DNA of 64,000 nt from Stenotrophomonas sp. SAM-B (GCF_013387485.1 NZ_JABBXB010000002.1:444405-508404); one strand, 5' to 3'. Positions 1-8,496 are shown, counted from the first letter of the stretch. Translations and numbers: made by a program. The notes: generated from the sequence alone by a model not told the origin.

Positions 1-525
1 CCCTCGATCTTCGAGCACATGGAAGACATCACCGGCCTGATCGGCTGGTACGCGCACGGCAACGAGCCCAGCCACCACGTGGCCTACCTGTATGCCCACG
101 CCGGCCAGCCGTGGCGCACCCAGGCCCGCCTGAAACAGATCATGGACACCCAGTACGCCGACCGTCCCGATGGCCTGGCCGGCAATGACGACCTGGGCCA
201 GATGTCGGCGTGGTACGTGTTCACCGCGCTGGGCTTCTACCCGGTGGCACCAGGTAGTGGCGAATACATCATCGGCCGCCCGTTCCTGCCCAAGGCGGCG
301 CTGCACCTGCCCAACGGCAAGACCTTCACCATCGTCACCGACGGGCTGGGCAAGGGCCACGACTACGTCGGCTCGGTGACGCTCAATGGCCAGCCGCTGC
401 AGCGCACCTTCCTGCGCCACGAGGAAATCCTGGCCGGTGGCGAGCTGCGCTTCACCCTCCAGGCCGAGCCGAACAAGGCCTGGCCGGGGCAGGGCGCGGA
501 ACAGCCGTACTCGATGTCCCGCTGA
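1..525 (+). CDS. GH92 alpha-mannosidase, C-terminal part (5' end outside window)
   Basis: The reading frame is open from base 1, so only the last 174 residues are present. The motif GNDDLGQMSAWYVF (about residues 61-74 of the fragment) followed by LGFYPVAPGSGEY, and the earlier HGNEPSHH, are hallmarks of the catalytic domain of family 92 glycoside hydrolases, calcium-dependent exo-alpha-mannosidases usually exported to the periplasm or outer membrane. The Asp residues of the GNDD motif include the proposed general base. The remaining part is the C-terminal beta-sandwich segment ending in TGA. The protein probably trims mannose from N-glycans or yeast-type mannans. Xanthomonadaceae often carry several GH92 genes in glycan-use clusters. 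Signal peptide and general acid lie outside the window. Confidence 0.93.
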   Translation, partial: PSIFEHMEDITGLIGWYAHGNEPSHHVAYLYAHAGQPWRTQARLKQIMDTQYADRPDGLAGNDDLGQMSAWYVFTALGFYPVAPGSGEYIIGRPFLPKAALHLPNGKTFTIVTDGLGKGHDYVGSVTLNGQPLQRTFLRHEEILAGGELRFTLQAEPNKAWPGQGAEQPYSMSR

Positions 526-544
526 CCGGCTGCCGGGGCGCCCT

Positions 545-592
545 TCTGGCCAAAATGGGATTTATGTCCAATTTGGCCAGAGGGGGTATAGT
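545..592 (+). promoter_or_regulatory. Palindromic operator and -10 box of the toxin-antitoxin operon
   Basis: TCTGGCCAAA (545-554) and TTTGGCCAGA (572-581) form a perfect 10-bp inverted repeat around 17 bp, with further partial symmetry inward. A TATAGT -10-like box follows at 587-592, 26 bp ahead of the antitoxin ATG. An operator overlapping the promoter fits autoregulation by a Phd-type antitoxin. No clear -35 hexamer is visible. Confidence 0.6.
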
Positions 593-618
593 AGGGCCAT
601 CCCGTCCTGGAGCGTGCC

Positions 619-960
619 ATGACCCTGCCACTGGATCTGCCCGGCCTTGAAAAGGCCACGGCGTCGTCGGTGAAAACCCGCGGCTGGCCCAGCCTGATGC
701 GGACCGTCCGCGAGAAACAGGCCCTGGTGATCACCAACCACAATCACCCCGAAGCGGTGATCGTGGACATCAAGACCTACCAGGAGCTGCTGGCCAAGGC
801 TGCCGGTGGCGACGCCGACGAGCGGCTGGGCGAGCTGGAACGCCTGCGCGCCGCGTTCGATACCGCGCTGGCCAGCCTGGGCCGCGATGGCGGGCTGGGC
901 AAGGTGCTGGGTCAGCCGATCCGCCGTGGCCGCAAGGTCGCCCTCGGCAGCCCCCTCTGA
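619..960 (+). CDS. Phd/YefM-type antitoxin
   Basis: The product has 113 residues. The first 60 follow the Phd/YefM antitoxin pattern: a short beta strand, a helix (PSLMRTVREKQ), then VITNHNHPEAVIVDIKTYQELL, the strand-helix signature of the DNA-binding half. The C-terminal tail is charged and probably wraps the toxin. The start is supported by GGAG at 609-612. The toxin gene begins 3 bp after its stop, so the two are co-transcribed and probably translationally linked. It should neutralise the downstream P-loop kinase and repress its own promoter through the palindrome at 545-581. Phd-type antitoxins usually pair with Doc, RelE or PIN toxins, so the zeta-type partner is less usual. Confidence 0.8.
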   Translation: MTLPLDLPGLEKATASSVKTRGWPSLMRTVREKQALVITNHNHPEAVIVDIKTYQELLAKAAGGDADERLGELERLRAAFDTALASLGRDGGLGKVLGQPIRRGRKVALGSPL

Positions 961-963
961 CCG

Positions 964-1587
964 ATGGGGCGCATTCTGGTACTGGCCGGTGTCAATGGCG
1001 CCGGCAAGAGTTCGCTGCTGGGCATGTGGCTGGAAGAAGAAGGCCTGACCTGGTTCAACCCGGATACGTTCACCCGCCGCCTGGTGGAGACGGGGTGGTC
1101 GTTGGGCGAGGCCAACGCTGCGGCCTGGAATGAAGGCGCGCGCCGGCTGCGGCAGGCGATCGACGAGGGTACCGACTTCGCGTTCGAAACCACGTTGGGC
1201 GGCAACACCATCCCGCGCCTGCTGCGCGAGGCGTGCGGGCAGCACGACGTGGCGATCTGGTTCTGCGGCCTGCAGAGCGTGGAGCTGCACATGCAACGCG
1301 TCGCCGCGCGGGTCAGTCGCGGTGGGCACGATATCCCCGCCGACAAAATCCGCGCCCGCTACGACTCCTCCCGCGAGAACCTGCTGGCCCTGTTGCCGCA
1401 TCTGGCGGAACTGCACGTCTACGACAACAGCGCCCCGGCCGACGCCCACGGCGCCGAACCGCTGCCGGTGCTGCAGCTGGATCGCAACGGGCTGCACTAT
1501 CCGGCCTCGGCGATCGAGTTGCTGCAGACCCCCGACTGGGCCAAGCCCATCGTGATGCGGGCCATGGAGCTGCATACCCCGGTGTAA
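964..1587 (+). CDS. Zeta-type toxin (P-loop kinase)
   Basis: The 207-residue product starts with a strand and Walker A loop (AGVNGAGKSS, residues 8-17). FNPDTFTRRL and the later FAFETTLGG motif are typical of zeta/PezT toxins and related small kinases. Characterised zeta toxins phosphorylate UDP-N-acetylglucosamine and block cell-wall synthesis. That activity is known for the family, not shown here. SRGGHDIPADKIRARY in the middle resembles the lid and substrate region. The gene lies 3 bp downstream of a Phd-type antitoxin and shares its promoter. The protein is smaller than epsilon/zeta plasmid toxins (about 270-290 residues) but matches the short chromosomal zeta-like group. Confidence 0.8.
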   Translation: MGRILVLAGVNGAGKSSLLGMWLEEEGLTWFNPDTFTRRLVETGWSLGEANAAAWNEGARRLRQAIDEGTDFAFETTLGGNTIPRLLREACGQHDVAIWFCGLQSVELHMQRVAARVSRGGHDIPADKIRARYDSSRENLLALLPHLAELHVYDNSAPADAHGAEPLPVLQLDRNGLHYPASAIELLQTPDWAKPIVMRAMELHTPV

Positions 1588-1590
1588 GCG

Positions 1591-2208
1591 TTACTGCAGG
1601 GGCCTGAGCAGCAACAGCACGCTCAGCGTCAGCATGAACACCGCGATGCCCGCGTCCAGCAAGCGCCACGCCTTGGCATGCGCGAACCACGGTTGCAGCC
1701 AGCGCGCCCCGACGCCCAGCAGGGTGAACCACGACACGCTGGCCAGGCACGCGCCTGCCGCGAACAGCCACCGGGCATCGCCCGGGTAGCGGGTCGAGAG
1801 GCTGCCGAGCAGCACCATCGTGTCCAGGTAGACGTGCGGATTGAGGAAGGTGAATGCCAGGCAGACCAGCAGCGTGCGCTGCCATCCCGCCTGGATGTCA
1901 GAAGCTGCATCGAGCCCGCCACCGCAGGACCACGCCCGGCGCGCGGCCATAAGGCCGTATACCGCGAGAAAGGCCGCCCCACCGAAGCGCAGGACCTCGA
2001 GCAGCAATGGGAAACGCGCCACGGCTGCGCCGATGCCGGCCACCCCCAGCAGTATCAGGGCGATGTCGCCGGCCGCGCAGACCGCGACCACCAGCGCGAC
2101 GTGCTGCTGTTTCAGGCCCTGGCGGAGCACGAAGGCGTTCTGGGCGCCGATGGCGATGATGAGACCGGCGCCGGTGAGAAATCCGGCGAGGGCGGCAGCT
2201 GGCTGCAT
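1591..2208 (-). CDS. argO: LysE/ArgO-family amino-acid exporter
   Basis: The 205-residue inner-membrane protein has about six hydrophobic segments. The N-terminal motif AIGAQNAFVLRQGL and the mid-protein FLNPHVYLDT are signature sequences of LysE/ArgO exporters, which extrude L-arginine, lysine or toxic analogues such as canavanine. ATG at 2208 was chosen because the protein then starts just before the first membrane helix (MQPAAALAGFLTGAG) and has the family length. It is divergent from an ArgP-like LysR gene with 102 bp between the starts, the classic arrangement of a LysE exporter and its activator. Expression is therefore probably induced by intracellular arginine or lysine through that regulator. 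Confidence 0.9.
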   Translation of the reverse strand: MQPAAALAGFLTGAGLIIAIGAQNAFVLRQGLKQQHVALVVAVCAAGDIALILLGVAGIGAAVARFPLLLEVLRFGGAAFLAVYGLMAARRAWSCGGGLDAASDIQAGWQRTLLVCLAFTFLNPHVYLDTMVLLGSLSTRYPGDARWLFAAGACLASVSWFTLLGVGARWLQPWFAHAKAWRLLDAGIAVFMLTLSVLLLLRPLQ

Positions 2209-2310
2209 GGGGAAATCCACGGAAGGGGGCGTGCAGGGTGGCCGCAGGAGCGGGATAAGCCCAGCTACATTTCCTGTGTCACGATAAGCATTCCTGATGC
2301 CGAGATCGCC
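2209..2310. promoter_or_regulatory. Divergent argO/argP control region
   Basis: These 102 bp separate the start codons of the exporter and its LysR regulator and should hold both promoters and the ArgP site. GATAAGC occurs twice in direct orientation (2254-2260 and 2283-2289), 29 bp apart, close to three helical turns. This may be part of the activator site, but I see no clear T-N11-A palindrome. Confidence 0.45.
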
Positions 2311-3204
2311 ATGAGCCTGCTCCATCCCCAACTCGCCGCGTTCTCCGCCGTGCTGGAGGAGGGCAGCTTCGAGGCTGCCGCCCGGCGGCTCAACCTCACC
2401 CAGTCCGCGATCTCCCAGCGGATCAAGGCGCTGGAGGACCGGCTCGGCCAGGTACTGATCGTGCGCCAGGCACCGTGCCGCCCCACACCCGCCGGTGAAC
2501 AGCTGCTGCGCCGCGTGCGTCCGATGCAGACCCTGGAAGAAGAGGTGCTCGCCGACTTCCTGCCGGATGCGGAGGTGCAGCACCGCAACGTCTGCCTGGC
2601 GGTCAACGACGACTCGCTGGAAACCTGGTTTCTTCCCGCGTTGGCCGCCTTGCATGCTGCACATGGCTACACCTTCGACCTGCGCGTGGACGATCAGGAC
2701 CACACGTTGGATCTGCTCCGGGACGGCTCGGCACTGGGCGCGGTGACGGCGGATGCCAAGGCCCTGCAGGGCTGCAATGTCCATCCGCTGGGCACGATGC
2801 GCTATCTGGCGATCGCGGCGCCGGCATTCAAAGCGACGCATTTTGGCGCAGGCGTGAGCGCGGCCTCCCTGGCCACTGCCCCGATGATCGTCTTCAACCG
2901 CAAGGACCGCCTGCAGGCGCGGTATCTACGCACTGTCACGCGCGCCACGCTGGCCCCGCCGGTGCACTACCTGCCTACATCGACAGGTTTTGTCGAGGCC
3001 GCCGCACTTGGGTTGGGCTGGTGCCTGGTGCCCGAGTCACTCGCCATCACTGCGCTGAAGACAAACGCGGTGGACGAGCTTGATCCAGCGCGCTGGATCG
3101 ACGTGCCGCTTTACTGGCAGCACGCCGCGATCCGCTCGACCACGCTTCAGCGCATCACGGCTGCGATGCGAGACGCGGCAAGCAAAGTACTTCGCGATCC
3201 GTAA
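2311..3204 (+). CDS. argP: ArgP-like LysR-family regulator
   Basis: The 297-residue length equals that of ArgP (IciA). The N-terminal winged helix-turn-helix (AFSAVLEEGSFEAAARRLNLTQSAISQRIKAL, given here as two halves: AFSAVLEEGSFEAAARR and LNLTQSAISQRIKAL) is typical of LysR proteins, with a periplasmic-binding-type effector domain behind. ATG at 2311 begins MSLLHPQLAAFSAV, the usual ArgP start. The divergent LysE/ArgO exporter is the expected target. ArgP-type proteins sense arginine and lysine and activate export. The 3' end is convergent with the catalase-like gene, 14 bp away. Confidence 0.88.
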   Translation: MSLLHPQLAAFSAVLEEGSFEAAARRLNLTQSAISQRIKALEDRLGQVLIVRQAPCRPTPAGEQLLRRVRPMQTLEEEVLADFLPDAEVQHRNVCLAVNDDSLETWFLPALAALHAAHGYTFDLRVDDQDHTLDLLRDGSALGAVTADAKALQGCNVHPLGTMRYLAIAAPAFKATHFGAGVSAASLATAPMIVFNRKDRLQARYLRTVTRATLAPPVHYLPTSTGFVEAAALGLGWCLVPESLAITALKTNAVDELDPARWIDVPLYWQHAAIRSTTLQRITAAMRDAASKVLRDP

Positions 3205-3218
3205 TGCGGCCGAGTGTC

Positions 3219-4298
3219 TCAGCCCACCGGCTCGTGGATCGGGCATCCATTGAATCGCGAGCGGAACTGACGCGAGGCGGCCATCACCACGCGCCGCGCC
3301 CGGTTCAATCCACCGAGCGGACGATGCTCGGCCAGCGCGTGCCACGGCGCGAACGCGAGCGCATCCTCGACGCCCGGCGAGGCGTCAGGCTGCCACGCCT
3401 CCTGCTGCGCCACGCTCAGGCGTGCGACCGGCAGGAACGGGCTGTCCTCCTCGGGCCAGGCAACCGATGCATCTTCGATCGGCATGCGCTCCACATATCG
3501 GCACAGCTGCACGCGCAGCTCCCATTCGACGGGGTTGGGCAGGTCGGTGAAGAAGGCCACCACCGCGTCACGCTGCGCATCTTCGTCCGAACCGATTCTG
3601 TCGCCGGTCAGTGCGAGCAGGGCAGGTGAGACCGGCGCCAACGAGAACTTGGCCATGTACGGACCGTAGAGAAACGGCACCTGGCTGAAGAAGGTCTCCC
3701 CCAGCGGATGGTGCTGTGGCTCGCCACCCATGCCTTTGAGCAGGGCACTCTGGCCACCGACCGCCTCCAGTGCCGCCTCCGCACCCCGCAGCGTGGCCGA
3801 GATCATCCGCTTGGTGCGCGGCATCCGCTCGGTGGTTGCGGCGAGCAGCTTGGCCGAACGCAGGAAGCCGGCCACGCCGGGGGTATTGAACGCGGGGCCG
3901 TTGACCATCAGGAAGTCCTGCGTGTGCTGCTCCTCGGCGCCTTCCGCACGCGGGCCCTGCACGCCGATCACCTTGAGCGCCATCGCGCGCGGAGTGGAGA
4001 CCGAATCAGGCAGCTGCTCGGCGGGCGGCGAGGACAGCCGCACCCGTGCGTCGTAGCTGCCGGGCCGCGCAAACAGGCCGTGGCGCAGCTCGGCGGGCAG
4101 GTCATCCAGCACGCGCAGCCGACCCCGCAGCAGGCCTTGACCCTTGGCGTGCACCGCGCGGTGCGCGTGGCCTTCCTGTTCGGCCACCGTCAGTGCCATG
4201 CGCGCGAACACTTCGGTCAGCTCACGGATGTGGGTCGCCTCGTCCGCATCGGCGTGCTCGAGCGAGGCGTGGTAGAGAACGGGTGGGCGCAGCGTCAT
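3219..4298 (-). CDS. Catalase-family haem protein
   Basis: The 359-residue product lacks a signal peptide and belongs to the short catalase-related group often annotated 'catalase family protein'. It keeps a distal-side motif (HAKGQGLLRGRLRVLDDLP, with the candidate distal His), a following ARVRLSSPPAEQLPDS stretch, and DFLMVNGPAFNTP. It is far shorter than monofunctional catalases (about 480 or more residues) and lacks their NADPH and flavodoxin regions. Peroxidase or catalase activity is plausible but not certain. The neighbouring YciF-like gene is on the same strand 91 bp upstream, so both may serve stress defence. Confidence 0.75.
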   Translation of the reverse strand: MTLRPPVLYHASLEHADADEATHIRELTEVFARMALTVAEQEGHAHRAVHAKGQGLLRGRLRVLDDLPAELRHGLFARPGSYDARVRLSSPPAEQLPDSVSTPRAMALKVIGVQGPRAEGAEEQHTQDFLMVNGPAFNTPGVAGFLRSAKLLAATTERMPRTKRMISATLRGAEAALEAVGGQSALLKGMGGEPQHHPLGETFFSQVPFLYGPYMAKFSLAPVSPALLALTGDRIGSDEDAQRDAVVAFFTDLPNPVEWELRVQLCRYVERMPIEDASVAWPEEDSPFLPVARLSVAQQEAWQPDASPGVEDALAFAPWHALAEHRPLGGLNRARRVVMAASRQFRSRFNGCPIHEPVG

Positions 4299-4389
4299 GG
4301 AGGCTCCTGTGTGATCAAGGTGGACATCGAAGACTGGAACGCGCTGCGCAGGGAGACAGGCTCCCCGCGCAACGGGTCACTCGCTGGAG

Positions 4390-4887
4390 TCAGGCTGCAG
4401 CGGCCTTGGCATTGAAACCACCGGACAAGGCCAGCAGGGTCAGCTTCTCGTCCGTGTCTTTCTCCTCCTTGAGCGTCTCCAGCAGCAACGGCACGGCCGC
4501 CTTGTAGCCCAGCTGTTTGGCCAGCGCGGCGATGGTGCCGTAGGAGGCGATCTCGTAGTGCTCCACTTTCTGCGCGCCACCGATCAGCGCTGCGTCGCGC
4601 ACCGGCCCTTCCTCGATGCTTTCGATCGCGTCCTTTCCTTCTTCAACCAGCCCTTCCATCGCGGCGCACTTGATGCGCTTGAGCCGGATACCCAGCAGCT
4701 CCACCACCTGGTCGATGCGCTCGATCTGGCCCTGGGTTTCCTCCAGATGCGTGGTGAAGGCGGCGGCCAGGTCGGGATTGGAGGCGGCGCGCGCCAGCCT
4801 GGGCAACGCCTTGGTCAGCTGCTTTTCTGCGCTGTAGATATCCGAGAGCTCGTGGATGAACAGGTCTTCTGCGGTCTTGATCGCCAT
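4390..4887 (-). CDS. YciE/YciF-type ferritin-like protein (DUF892)
   Basis: The 165-residue protein is almost entirely helical. It starts MAIKTAEDLFIHELSDIYSA, the standard opening of DUF892 (YciE/YciF) proteins. Glu and His in HELSDIYSAEKQL, THLEETQGQIERI and KVEHYEIASYGT occupy positions of a four-helix-bundle di-metal site. YciF-type proteins are stress-induced in enterobacteria and their substrate is unknown. ATG at 4887 was chosen by family alignment. An upstream extension in frame is Pro-rich and unlike the family. The gene lies between the catalase-like and M23 peptidase genes, all on the minus strand. Confidence 0.88.
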   Translation of the reverse strand: MAIKTAEDLFIHELSDIYSAEKQLTKALPRLARAASNPDLAAAFTTHLEETQGQIERIDQVVELLGIRLKRIKCAAMEGLVEEGKDAIESIEEGPVRDAALIGGAQKVEHYEIASYGTIAALAKQLGYKAAVPLLLETLKEEKDTDEKLTLLALSGGFNAKAAAA

Positions 4888-4980
4888 GGGAGGTACTGCC
4901 GGTGGGTGTCGAGTGACCGACGCTAGGCGCGTGGGTGTTAGGCCGGTGCGCTTTGTTGTGAAGGGCCCCTGCACGCGCGC

Positions 4981-5565
4981 TCAAGGCGCGTCCGGCCATG
5001 CCTTCAGCAGGGGCAGCGGATCGTAAGCACCGTCGGCACCGTAGATGCCCCAGTGCAGATGCGGTGGCGTGCCCTTCGCGTTGCCGGTATCGCCGACGTA
5101 GCCCAGCACGGCGCCCTGTTCGATGACATCGCCGCGCGCCAGGCTTTCGCGCCAGTCGTCCAGATGCGCGTAGTAGTAGCGCTCACGCGCCGGGCCCATC
5201 ACCCACACCTGGCGGCCACCCAGGCCACTCTCACGAATATCCGCGACGATGCCGGGTGTCGCGCTGCGCACTTCGGTGCCACGTTTGGCGAAGATGTCCA
5301 CGCCGGCATGCGTACGATCGCGTCCCCGGGGTGCGCCGAAGGTATCGGCCACCTGGCGTGCCGAAACACCGGCCACGGGAACGGGCAACGCTGTCGGGGC
5401 TGGCATCTGCGACAGCCGCCAGAGCGCCCGTGGCGATTCCGCGATGGGGCTGTTCCACAGCACGCCGGCTACGACGATGCACACGACGAGGACGAGCAAC
5501 CGGAGCAGCCAGCGGCGCAGCCGGCGTGCAGGCGAGGAGCGCAGGGGCGGCGTCACGGCACTCAC
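4981..5565 (-). CDS. Membrane-anchored M23 (LytM-type) peptidase
   Basis: The 194-residue protein has a short basic N-terminus, one membrane helix at about residues 19-37, then a periplasmic M23 domain. All LytM zinc and catalytic residues are present: H86 and D90 (THAGVD), H134 (YAHLDD), H169 and H171 (PHLHWG). It probably cleaves peptidoglycan cross-bridges. The chosen start is GTG at 5563-5565, which overlaps the TGA of the DNA glycosylase gene in a GTGA, so translation is coupled. A second in-frame GTG lies at 5554-5556. Pairing with a DNA repair gene has no obvious functional logic. Confidence 0.88.
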   Translation of the reverse strand: MSAVTPPLRSSPARRLRRWLLRLLVLVVCIVVAGVLWNSPIAESPRALWRLSQMPAPTALPVPVAGVSARQVADTFGAPRGRDRTHAGVDIFAKRGTEVRSATPGIVADIRESGLGGRQVWVMGPARERYYYAHLDDWRESLARGDVIEQGAVLGYVGDTGNAKGTPPHLHWGIYGADGAYDPLPLLKAWPDAP

Positions 5566-6182
5566 GAGACGGGCTCCCGCGACTTCTTCGCAGCCGTGCG
5601 TCCCGACACATGCAGATGCTCCGGCACATGCCAACGCCACGGAAACTCGATCGCCTTGCTGATGCCGATCCGAGGCCCGACCACCGGCGCTTCTGGCGGC
5701 GCCATCCCATCGGACACAATGCGGATGCCACGGTCATTACGCACCAGATCCGCACCATCCAGCGCCTTGGTGATGCCCATCGCCTGCGACAACCGCCCCG
5801 GGCCACTGGCCAGATCGCGATCACGCCGGATGGCCGGCCGCGCTTCGCGGATCAGCTCCAGCCCCGCCACCGGCTCGAGCGCCCGCAGCAGCACGCCCCA
5901 GCCCTGGCCGACCTCACCGCACACGGCATTCGACCCCCAGTGCATGCCGTAGCTGAAATACACGTAGAGGTGCCCGGCCTCACCGAACATCGTGGCGGTG
6001 CGCGCGGTCATGCCGCGGTACGAGTGCGCCGCAGGATCCTGGTCACCGGCGTACGCCTCCACCTCGACGATGCGGCCGGCTCGACCGTCATCGCGCACCA
6101 GCAGCTTGTTCAGCAGCTCGGGCGCCACGTCGGTCGGGTGCCGCTGGTAGAAGCGTCGCGGCAGAACGGTCCACTTCTTCAT
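5562..6182 (-). CDS. mpg: 3-methyladenine DNA glycosylase (AAG/MPG family)
   Basis: The 206-residue protein matches bacterial AAG/MPG glycosylases over its whole length. It shows IVEVEAYAGDQDPAAHSYRG, with the Glu that activates water, then MFGEAGHLYVYFSYGMHW and the later GPGRLSQAMGI. The enzyme removes alkylated purines such as 3-methyladenine and hypoxanthine to start base excision repair. Exonuclease III (an AP endonuclease family) is encoded divergently 176 bp away, so two consecutive repair steps are neighbours. The 3' end overlaps the M23 peptidase gene by 4 bp. Confidence 0.95.
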   Translation of the reverse strand: MKKWTVLPRRFYQRHPTDVAPELLNKLLVRDDGRAGRIVEVEAYAGDQDPAAHSYRGMTARTATMFGEAGHLYVYFSYGMHWGSNAVCGEVGQGWGVLLRALEPVAGLELIREARPAIRRDRDLASGPGRLSQAMGITKALDGADLVRNDRGIRIVSDGMAPPEAPVVGPRIGISKAIEFPWRWHVPEHLHVSGRTAAKKSREPVS

Positions 6183-6358
6183 GCCAATCCACGCAATGGA
6201 GATACCTTTGCCGAAACGAGCCCTTACTGTGACGCGCCGGCGGTCAATGCGCGATCAACGCCTTGCGATCATCACGCCATGCTCGCCCGACATTCGCGGC
6301 AGGTTGATCGATACAGGGCAATCCTCGGCTACGTATCCGCCGCGACGAAGCACGCGCC

Positions 6359-7165
6359 ATGCCCGCCAGAAAACGCCTGAAGATCGCGACCTTCAACGTC
6401 AACGGCGTGCTGACCCGGCTGCCGCATCTGCTCGCGTGGCTGGAGCGCGAACAACCGGACATCGTCGCCCTGCAGGAACTCAAGGCCATCCAGGAGGCAT
6501 TCCCGGAGGCCGCCATCCGCGATGCAGGCTACGGGTGCATCTGGCAGGGACAGCGCGCATGGAACGGTGTCGCGCTGCTGGCGCGCGGCCAGGACCCGAT
6601 CGAAAGCCGGCGTGGCTTGCCCGGCGATCCGAAAGACGACCAGAGCCGCTATCTGGAGGCGGCCGCACACGGTGTGATCGTGGGCGGCCTGTACCTGCCC
6701 AATGGCAACCCGCAGCCCGGCCCGAAGTTCGACTACAAGCTGAAGTGGATGCAGCGCCTGCACAAGCACGCGAAGAGCCTGGTCGCGCTGCCGCATCCCG
6801 TCGCACTGATCGGCGATTTCAACGTCGTGCCCACCGATGCGGACATCTACGATCCCAAGTCGTGGCGGAAGGACGCGCTGCTGCAGCCCGAGGTGCGCGA
6901 GGCGTACCAGGCGCTGCTCGGGCAGGGCTGGACCGACAGCCTGCGCGCGGTCCACGGCGACGCGCAGATCTTCACTTTCTGGGACTACTTCCGCGAGCAC
7001 TTCGCCCGCGACCGCGGACTGAGGATCGACCATCTGCTGCTCAATCCCGTGCTCGCGCCCAATCTGAAAGACGCGGGCGTGGACAGGTGGGTCCGCGCTC
7101 TCGAAAAGCCCAGCGACCACGCACCCACCTGGATCGAGGTGCTGGCGCCCACCAAACCCCGATAG
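6359..7165 (+). CDS. xth: Exonuclease III / AP endonuclease
   Basis: The 268-residue protein is a full-length ExoIII/APE-type endonuclease. Landmarks are IATFNVNGVLTRLPHLLAWL, ALQELK (metal-binding E40), GDFNVVPTDADI (catalytic Asp/Asn near residue 152), and SDHAPTW (D253, H254) near the C-terminus. It nicks DNA 5' of abasic sites and trims 3' ends, the step after a glycosylase such as the divergent Mpg. The start at 6359 gives the usual N-terminus with a short basic leader (MPARKRLKI). Confidence 0.93.
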   Translation: MPARKRLKIATFNVNGVLTRLPHLLAWLEREQPDIVALQELKAIQEAFPEAAIRDAGYGCIWQGQRAWNGVALLARGQDPIESRRGLPGDPKDDQSRYLEAAAHGVIVGGLYLPNGNPQPGPKFDYKLKWMQRLHKHAKSLVALPHPVALIGDFNVVPTDADIYDPKSWRKDALLQPEVREAYQALLGQGWTDSLRAVHGDAQIFTFWDYFREHFARDRGLRIDHLLLNPVLAPNLKDAGVDRWVRALEKPSDHAPTWIEVLAPTKPR

Positions 7166-7239
7166 CTGGCCGGCGCCGATACCGAAAATGCGCCTGAGGC
7201 GGTACAGTCGCCTGGCAGGTTGTTTTGAAGGGTATTGCC

Positions 7240-8037
7240 ATGCCATATCGAAGAAGGGACATCGCCCCGGGCGTCGGCGAGGGCAAGCGACTGCCGGCCG
7301 GCCCGGAGACCCCGGTGTTCTGCCGGGCGCGCGAGTATCCGGCGGGCACGATCATCGCGCTGCATCACCACCCGGACCGCCATCAACTGGTCTACGCCGA
7401 ATCCGGCGTGCTGGTGGTGCAGGCCGGGGCAGGGCGCTGGGTGGTACCCAGCACGCGCGCGATCTGGATTCCGGCCGGCATGGGGCACAAGGTCAGCTGC
7501 ATCGGCGCGGTCGGCATGCGCAGCCTGTACATCCTGCCGCAGGCGATTGCCCAGCCGCCGGCCAGCGGATCCACGGTCTCGGTGACGCCGTTGCTGGCTG
7601 CACTGATCCACGCCGCCATGGACGTACCGACGCCGTATCAGGCCCAGTCGCGCAACGGGCGGCTGATGCAGTTGATCCTGGATGAGCTGCAGATGTTGCC
7701 GGTGCTGCCGCTGCACCTGCCGCAGCCGACCGATCCGCGCCTGCGGGTGATCGGCCGGCAGCTGGACTCCACTCCGGAAGATCCGTCCACGCTGCAGGAC
7801 TGGGCCACCCGGTTGGGTGTGGACGTGAAAACCATCCAGCGCCTGTGTGCGCGCGAACTGGGCATGACCTTCGGGCAATGGCGCCAACAGGCGCGCCTGC
7901 TGCGTGCGCTGGAGCAGCTGGCGCACGGTGACAAGGTGATCGACGTGGCGCTCTCGCTGGGCTATGCCAGTCCGAGCGCGTTTACTGCGATGTTCAAGAA
8001 GCGCTTCGGGCAGCTGCCGAGTCAGTTCTTCCATTGA
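7240..8037 (+). CDS. AraC-family regulator with N-terminal cupin
   Basis: The 265-residue protein has a cupin-type sensor half (IALHHHPDRHQLVYAESG, then IPAGMGHKVS) and a C-terminal AraC double helix-turn-helix. The C-terminal half contains LQDWATRLGVDVKTIQRLC and the second motif ALSLGYASPSAFTAMFKKRF. ATG at 7240 is preceded by GAAGGG with 7-nt spacing. Regulators of this shape often control a neighbouring MFS efflux or uptake gene, but no adjacent target is evident. It may act on a distant promoter or only its own. Confidence 0.88.
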   Translation: MPYRRRDIAPGVGEGKRLPAGPETPVFCRAREYPAGTIIALHHHPDRHQLVYAESGVLVVQAGAGRWVVPSTRAIWIPAGMGHKVSCIGAVGMRSLYILPQAIAQPPASGSTVSVTPLLAALIHAAMDVPTPYQAQSRNGRLMQLILDELQMLPVLPLHLPQPTDPRLRVIGRQLDSTPEDPSTLQDWATRLGVDVKTIQRLCARELGMTFGQWRQQARLLRALEQLAHGDKVIDVALSLGYASPSAFTAMFKKRFGQLPSQFFH

Positions 8038-8118
8038 GGCATCAACCCATCCTGATAGGCCCGAAGCTCCAGGGCGAACGTGGATGACCAGGTACTGGTG
8101 ATCGATGGTGAAGTAGTT

Positions 8119-8496
8119 CTAGAAGTCGTGGTCCGCGTAGCGATCCTTTCCATCCAGTCGCTCTTGGGCCTCTGCGTGCCCGCCCTCGGCAGCAACATGA
8201 AACCAGTGCCGGGCCAGCATACGACTGATCGGCGCTTGATGGAGGCCCGCTTCATACATGGTCCCCAGCGCAAACGCCGCGTCAATGTCGCCCTGATCGC
8301 CAGCGGCTTCCAGCCCCTGAATGCACTGAACCGCCTCCAGGCGAGTACGGGATTCAGCGCAGCCGCACTCACTCCCTGCGCATCCAGCGATAGACGTGCC
8401 AGCAGGAAGCAATGAAGTCGCACCATAGGCCTGCGTCTGCTTTCCTGGGCCTGGCAGCAGAAGGATCAACAGGGCCAGTGATCGGGCAGCGTGCAT
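8119..8496 (-). CDS. Small secreted Sel1-repeat protein
   Basis: ATG at 8496 has a good GGAG site upstream and gives 125 residues with a signal peptide (MHAARSLALLILLLPGPG). One Sel1-like helix pair is clear: GDIDAAFALGTMYEAGL followed by SRMLARHWFHVAAEGGHAEAQERL. Such repeats form alpha-alpha solenoids for protein binding. A Cys cluster (CAGSECGC, plus one further Cys) suggests disulfides in the periplasm. It lies 117 bp downstream of a larger secreted protein with Sel1-like Cys motifs on the same strand, so the two may work together. Partner and function are unknown. Confidence 0.7.
   Translation of the reverse strand: MHAARSLALLILLLPGPGKQTQAYGATSLLPAGTSIAGCAGSECGCAESRTRLEAVQCIQGLEAAGDQGDIDAAFALGTMYEAGLHQAPISRMLARHWFHVAAEGGHAEAQERLDGKDRYADHDF

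Noticed and set aside
1678-2310. N-terminal extension of the ArgP-like regulator into the exporter gene
   Set aside because: The open frame is the antisense of argO. Family length and the normal ArgP N-terminus place the start at 2311.
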